This document shows positions 32,228 through 33,666 of a DNA stretch of 33,666 bases, one piece after another. The notes beneath the pieces were generated by a model that was not told the origin of the DNA, did no database searches, and saw only the letters and a list, made by a program, of their open reading frames with translations. Position 1 is the stretch's first letter. Each line of letters begins with the position of its first letter. Both the position numbers and the translations under genes were made by a program. The DNA comes from Acidimicrobiaceae bacterium (GTDB taxonomy: Bacteria; Actinomycetota; Acidimicrobiia; Acidimicrobiales; Aldehydirespiratoraceae): positions 1 through 33,666 of the forward strand of contig JAPOYA010000043.1 of the NCBI GenBank assembly GCA_026706815.1, given 5' to 3'.

Positions 32228-33379
32228 ATGAAAACCAGCAAGTGGCGACTTTTGATCGCCTTGTTCCTCGCATTCGCGCTGCTTGCGGCGTCCTGCGGCG
32301 ACGATGACGAAACCACCACAGAACCCACGGGCGACGACTCCGGGGACGACTCTGGAGACGACATGGCCGAAGACGACATGGCCGAAGACGACATGGCCGA
32401 AGACGACATGGCCGAGATGAGCCTCCCAGGCGAGGGCACAACCGTGCAAATGGCGCGGGGCAACTGGGCAGAGACCAACTTCCAGAACACCGTGATCCAA
32501 AAGCTGCTCGGGGAACTCGGCTACGACGTGCCGACACCAGAAGAGATCGCCCCAGCCACATTCTTCCCGGCACTAGCCCAAGGCGACTTCGACTTGTGGG
32601 GTTCGACATGGCCTCTGAACCACGACCCTCTACAAGCGGGAGAGTTGCCTGAAGGGGGAATCATCGCGGATCACGTCAGCAATATCGGCACGATGATGAG
32701 TTCGGGCGCTCTTCAGGGTGTACTCGTAGATATCGCCAGCGTTGAACAGTTCGGTTTCAGCACGCTCAACGAACTGCTCGACAATCCAGAAGCGGTTGCC
32801 CACTTCGATTCCGACGGCAACGGACGCGCTGACCTCAACGGCTGTGACGACGGCTGGGGTTGCCAGAAAGTCATGAACGACACCATCGCCCAGAACGGTT
32901 GGGATGATCGTATTGAGCAGATCTCGGCCACGCACTCGGCACTGTTCGCCGAGTCCCAGGCGAGCTTTGACTCGGGCGGACCGGTCCTGCAGTACGTATG
33001 GACGCCGACCGCTTTCGTCGGCAAGCTCGTGCCCGGTCGAGACGTCTTGTGGCTCGCACTGGCCCCTGGCAGCACTCTGGAAGGCCAGGACGGCGTGTCC
33101 AATGTCGGTGACGCATGCACCGCAGATCCCTGCATCACGATGTTCACTCCGTCTGACATCGTCGTCTCAGCCAACAACGACTGGCTTGAAGCCAACCCCG
33201 CGGCAAAGGTGTTGCTCGAAGGATTCGTCATGAACCCCGTCGATGTGGCAGTGGTGGCCGTTGCCATCGATGCCGGAGCGGACTCCCAAGAAGACATCAA
33301 CGCAGCAGCAGACGATTGGATCGCTGCCAACCGCGACGTCCTCGATCCATTGATCGAAGCCGCGTTGGCTGCCGCCTGA
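32228..33379 (+). CDS. proX: glycine betaine/choline-type ABC substrate-binding lipoprotein (ProX/OpuAC)
   Basis: A 383-residue lipoprotein. The signal peptide ends in the lipobox LLAASC with Cys23. A Thr/Asp-rich linker holding four DDMAE repeats follows, then an OpuAC-type binding domain from about residue 65, with Trp-rich ligand segments such as GNWAETNFQN, FDLWGSTWP and LQYVWTPTAF. A calcium-loop-like DSDGNGRADLNG lies at 194-205. ATG 32228 is preferred over 32222 because it sits eight bases after AAGGA; the earlier one is too close. It should capture betaine-like cations outside the membrane for the adjacent ATPase and permease. A strong hairpin after the stop ends the operon. Confidence 0.93.
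   Translation: MKTSKWRLLIALFLAFALLAASCGDDDETTTEPTGDDSGDDSGDDMAEDDMAEDDMAEDDMAEMSLPGEGTTVQMARGNWAETNFQNTVIQKLLGELGYDVPTPEEIAPATFFPALAQGDFDLWGSTWPLNHDPLQAGELPEGGIIADHVSNIGTMMSSGALQGVLVDIASVEQFGFSTLNELLDNPEAVAHFDSDGNGRADLNGCDDGWGCQKVMNDTIAQNGWDDRIEQISATHSALFAESQASFDSGGPVLQYVWTPTAFVGKLVPGRDVLWLALAPGSTLEGQDGVSNVGDACTADPCITMFTPSDIVVSANNDWLEANPAAKVLLEGFVMNPVDVAVVAVAIDAGADSQEDINAAADDWIAANRDVLDPLIEAALAAA
32357..32416 (+). repeat. 15-bp tandem repeat, four copies, in lipoprotein linker
   Basis: GACGACATGGCCGAA is repeated four times head to tail (32357, 32372, 32387, 32402), with only the last base of the last copy changed. It encodes four DDMAE units between the lipidated Cys and the binding domain. 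Near-perfect DNA identity indicates recent slippage or expansion. Confidence 0.92.
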
Positions 33380-33406
33380 TCCGCTCAGCGCTTATCGCCG
33401 TATATT

Positions 33407-33443
33407 GGCGTCCGGGTGGGAGCCAAGCTCCTACCCGGACGCC
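33407..33443 (+). terminator. strong hairpin after the betaine transporter operon
   Basis: A 16-base arm starting GGCGTCCGGGT at 33407-33422 pairs with ACCCGGACGCC and flanking bases at 33428-33443 around a CCAAG loop, with only one G-T wobble. It lies about 27 bp after the binding-protein stop. No T-run follows, as is common for actinobacterial terminators, so it may act as a terminator or transcript-end stabiliser. Confidence 0.75.
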
Positions 33444-33472
33444 GACACGGCAGCCGTCTAGGAAGATTCTCT

Positions 33473-33666
33473 GTGGAAACTGTTGATCGGCTCCGCGTCG
33501 AGCTTCTAAAACGCCAGACGGCGATCCGGCCGTCGGAAGTGGTCATGCGACCCACCACGCTCGGAGCTGCTCGGCTCACTCGTTACAGCTTCAGCCGGAT
33601 GATGCTTCGCCGGGCCGCCGCTGACGGTTGGCAGGCCCTTCGCAAAGTGTTCGACATTGACGCCAA
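33473..33666 (+). CDS. hypothetical protein, N-terminal part (cut by window end)
   Basis: A GTG at 33473 is preceded by AGGAAG seven bases upstream, a good ribosome site, and the frame is open to the window end (64 complete codons). The peptide starts VETVDRLRVELLKRQTAIRP and continues with several Arg-rich helical stretches. I do not recognise the family. It follows the transporter operon after a hairpin, so it likely has its own promoter. Function cannot be stated from this fragment. Confidence 0.65.
   Translation, partial: METVDRLRVELLKRQTAIRPSEVVMRPTTLGAARLTRYSFSRMMLRRAAADGWQALRKVFDIDA

Noticed and set aside
32357..32416. Four 15-bp repeats as a CRISPR-like or iteron array
   Set aside because: They are contiguous, without spacers, and encode an in-frame DDMAE linker in a lipoprotein, so they are coding tandem repeats.

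Overview
The window is a visibly GC-rich bacterial chromosome segment. Frequent GTG starts, short gaps, 1-8 bp gene overlaps and lipoproteins with very acidic Asp-rich linkers after the lipobox suggest a high-GC actinobacterium. A marine Acidimicrobiia-type lineage is my best guess, but this is an inference from gene content: there is no rRNA or other phylogenetic marker, and I found no tRNA, rRNA or CRISPR array.

Layout. (1) 1-1.1 kb: a small membrane protein, a truncated IS256-type transposase with its left end, and a small Lys/Arg-rich protein. (2) 1.2-4.9 kb: an oxidative catabolic group (cytochrome P450, SDR, dienelactone hydrolase, TauD-type dioxygenase). Two convergent pairs here each share one CTAG as both stop codons. 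(3) 5.1-13.4 kb: a LysR regulator divergent from a complete heterotetrameric sarcosine oxidase operon, soxB-soxD-soxA-soxG, followed by malate synthase G. (4) 13.3-18.3 kb: a convergent O6-alkylguanine methyltransferase, then glpD, an alkyl-DHAP-synthase-like flavoprotein and a short glycerol kinase. (5) 18.4-20.8 kb: an orphan branched-chain-amino-acid-type binding lipoprotein and a class I fructose-bisphosphate aldolase. (6) 21.0-25.4 kb: a scarred accessory stretch. It holds an AbrB-type antitoxin with a truncated partner, an AAA/DUF4143 ATPase behind 23-nt iterated elements, two tandem class I glutamine amidotransferases and a cupin. Remnants of a CaiB-type CoA-transferase, an aldehyde dehydrogenase and probably a DUF433/PIN-like toxin-antitoxin pair lie between them. 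(7) 25.4-28.7 kb: a 2-hydroxyacid dehydrogenase, cytidine deaminase and class I lysyl-tRNA synthetase with a C-terminal extension. (8) 29.0-33.4 kb: a ProVWX/OpuA-type glycine-betaine ABC transporter whose permease carries an extra multi-membrane-segment domain, a strong hairpin, and the start of an unidentified gene cut by the window edge.

How it may fit together (inference). The betaine importer, sarcosine oxidase (sarcosine to glycine plus methylene-tetrahydrofolate and H2O2) and malate synthase (glyoxylate plus acetyl-CoA to malate) suggest use of methylated amines such as glycine betaine as carbon and nitrogen source. The genes for betaine to sarcosine and glycine to glyoxylate are not in the window. 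GlpD, GlpK and the ADPS-like protein form a second module on glycerol 3-phosphate/DHAP, possibly ether-lipid related. I found no clearly new multi-gene system. The most unusual features are the permease fusion, the extended class I LysRS, the Cys4 zinc site in SoxD, the iterated elements before the ATPase, and the cluster of gene remnants at 21-25 kb.
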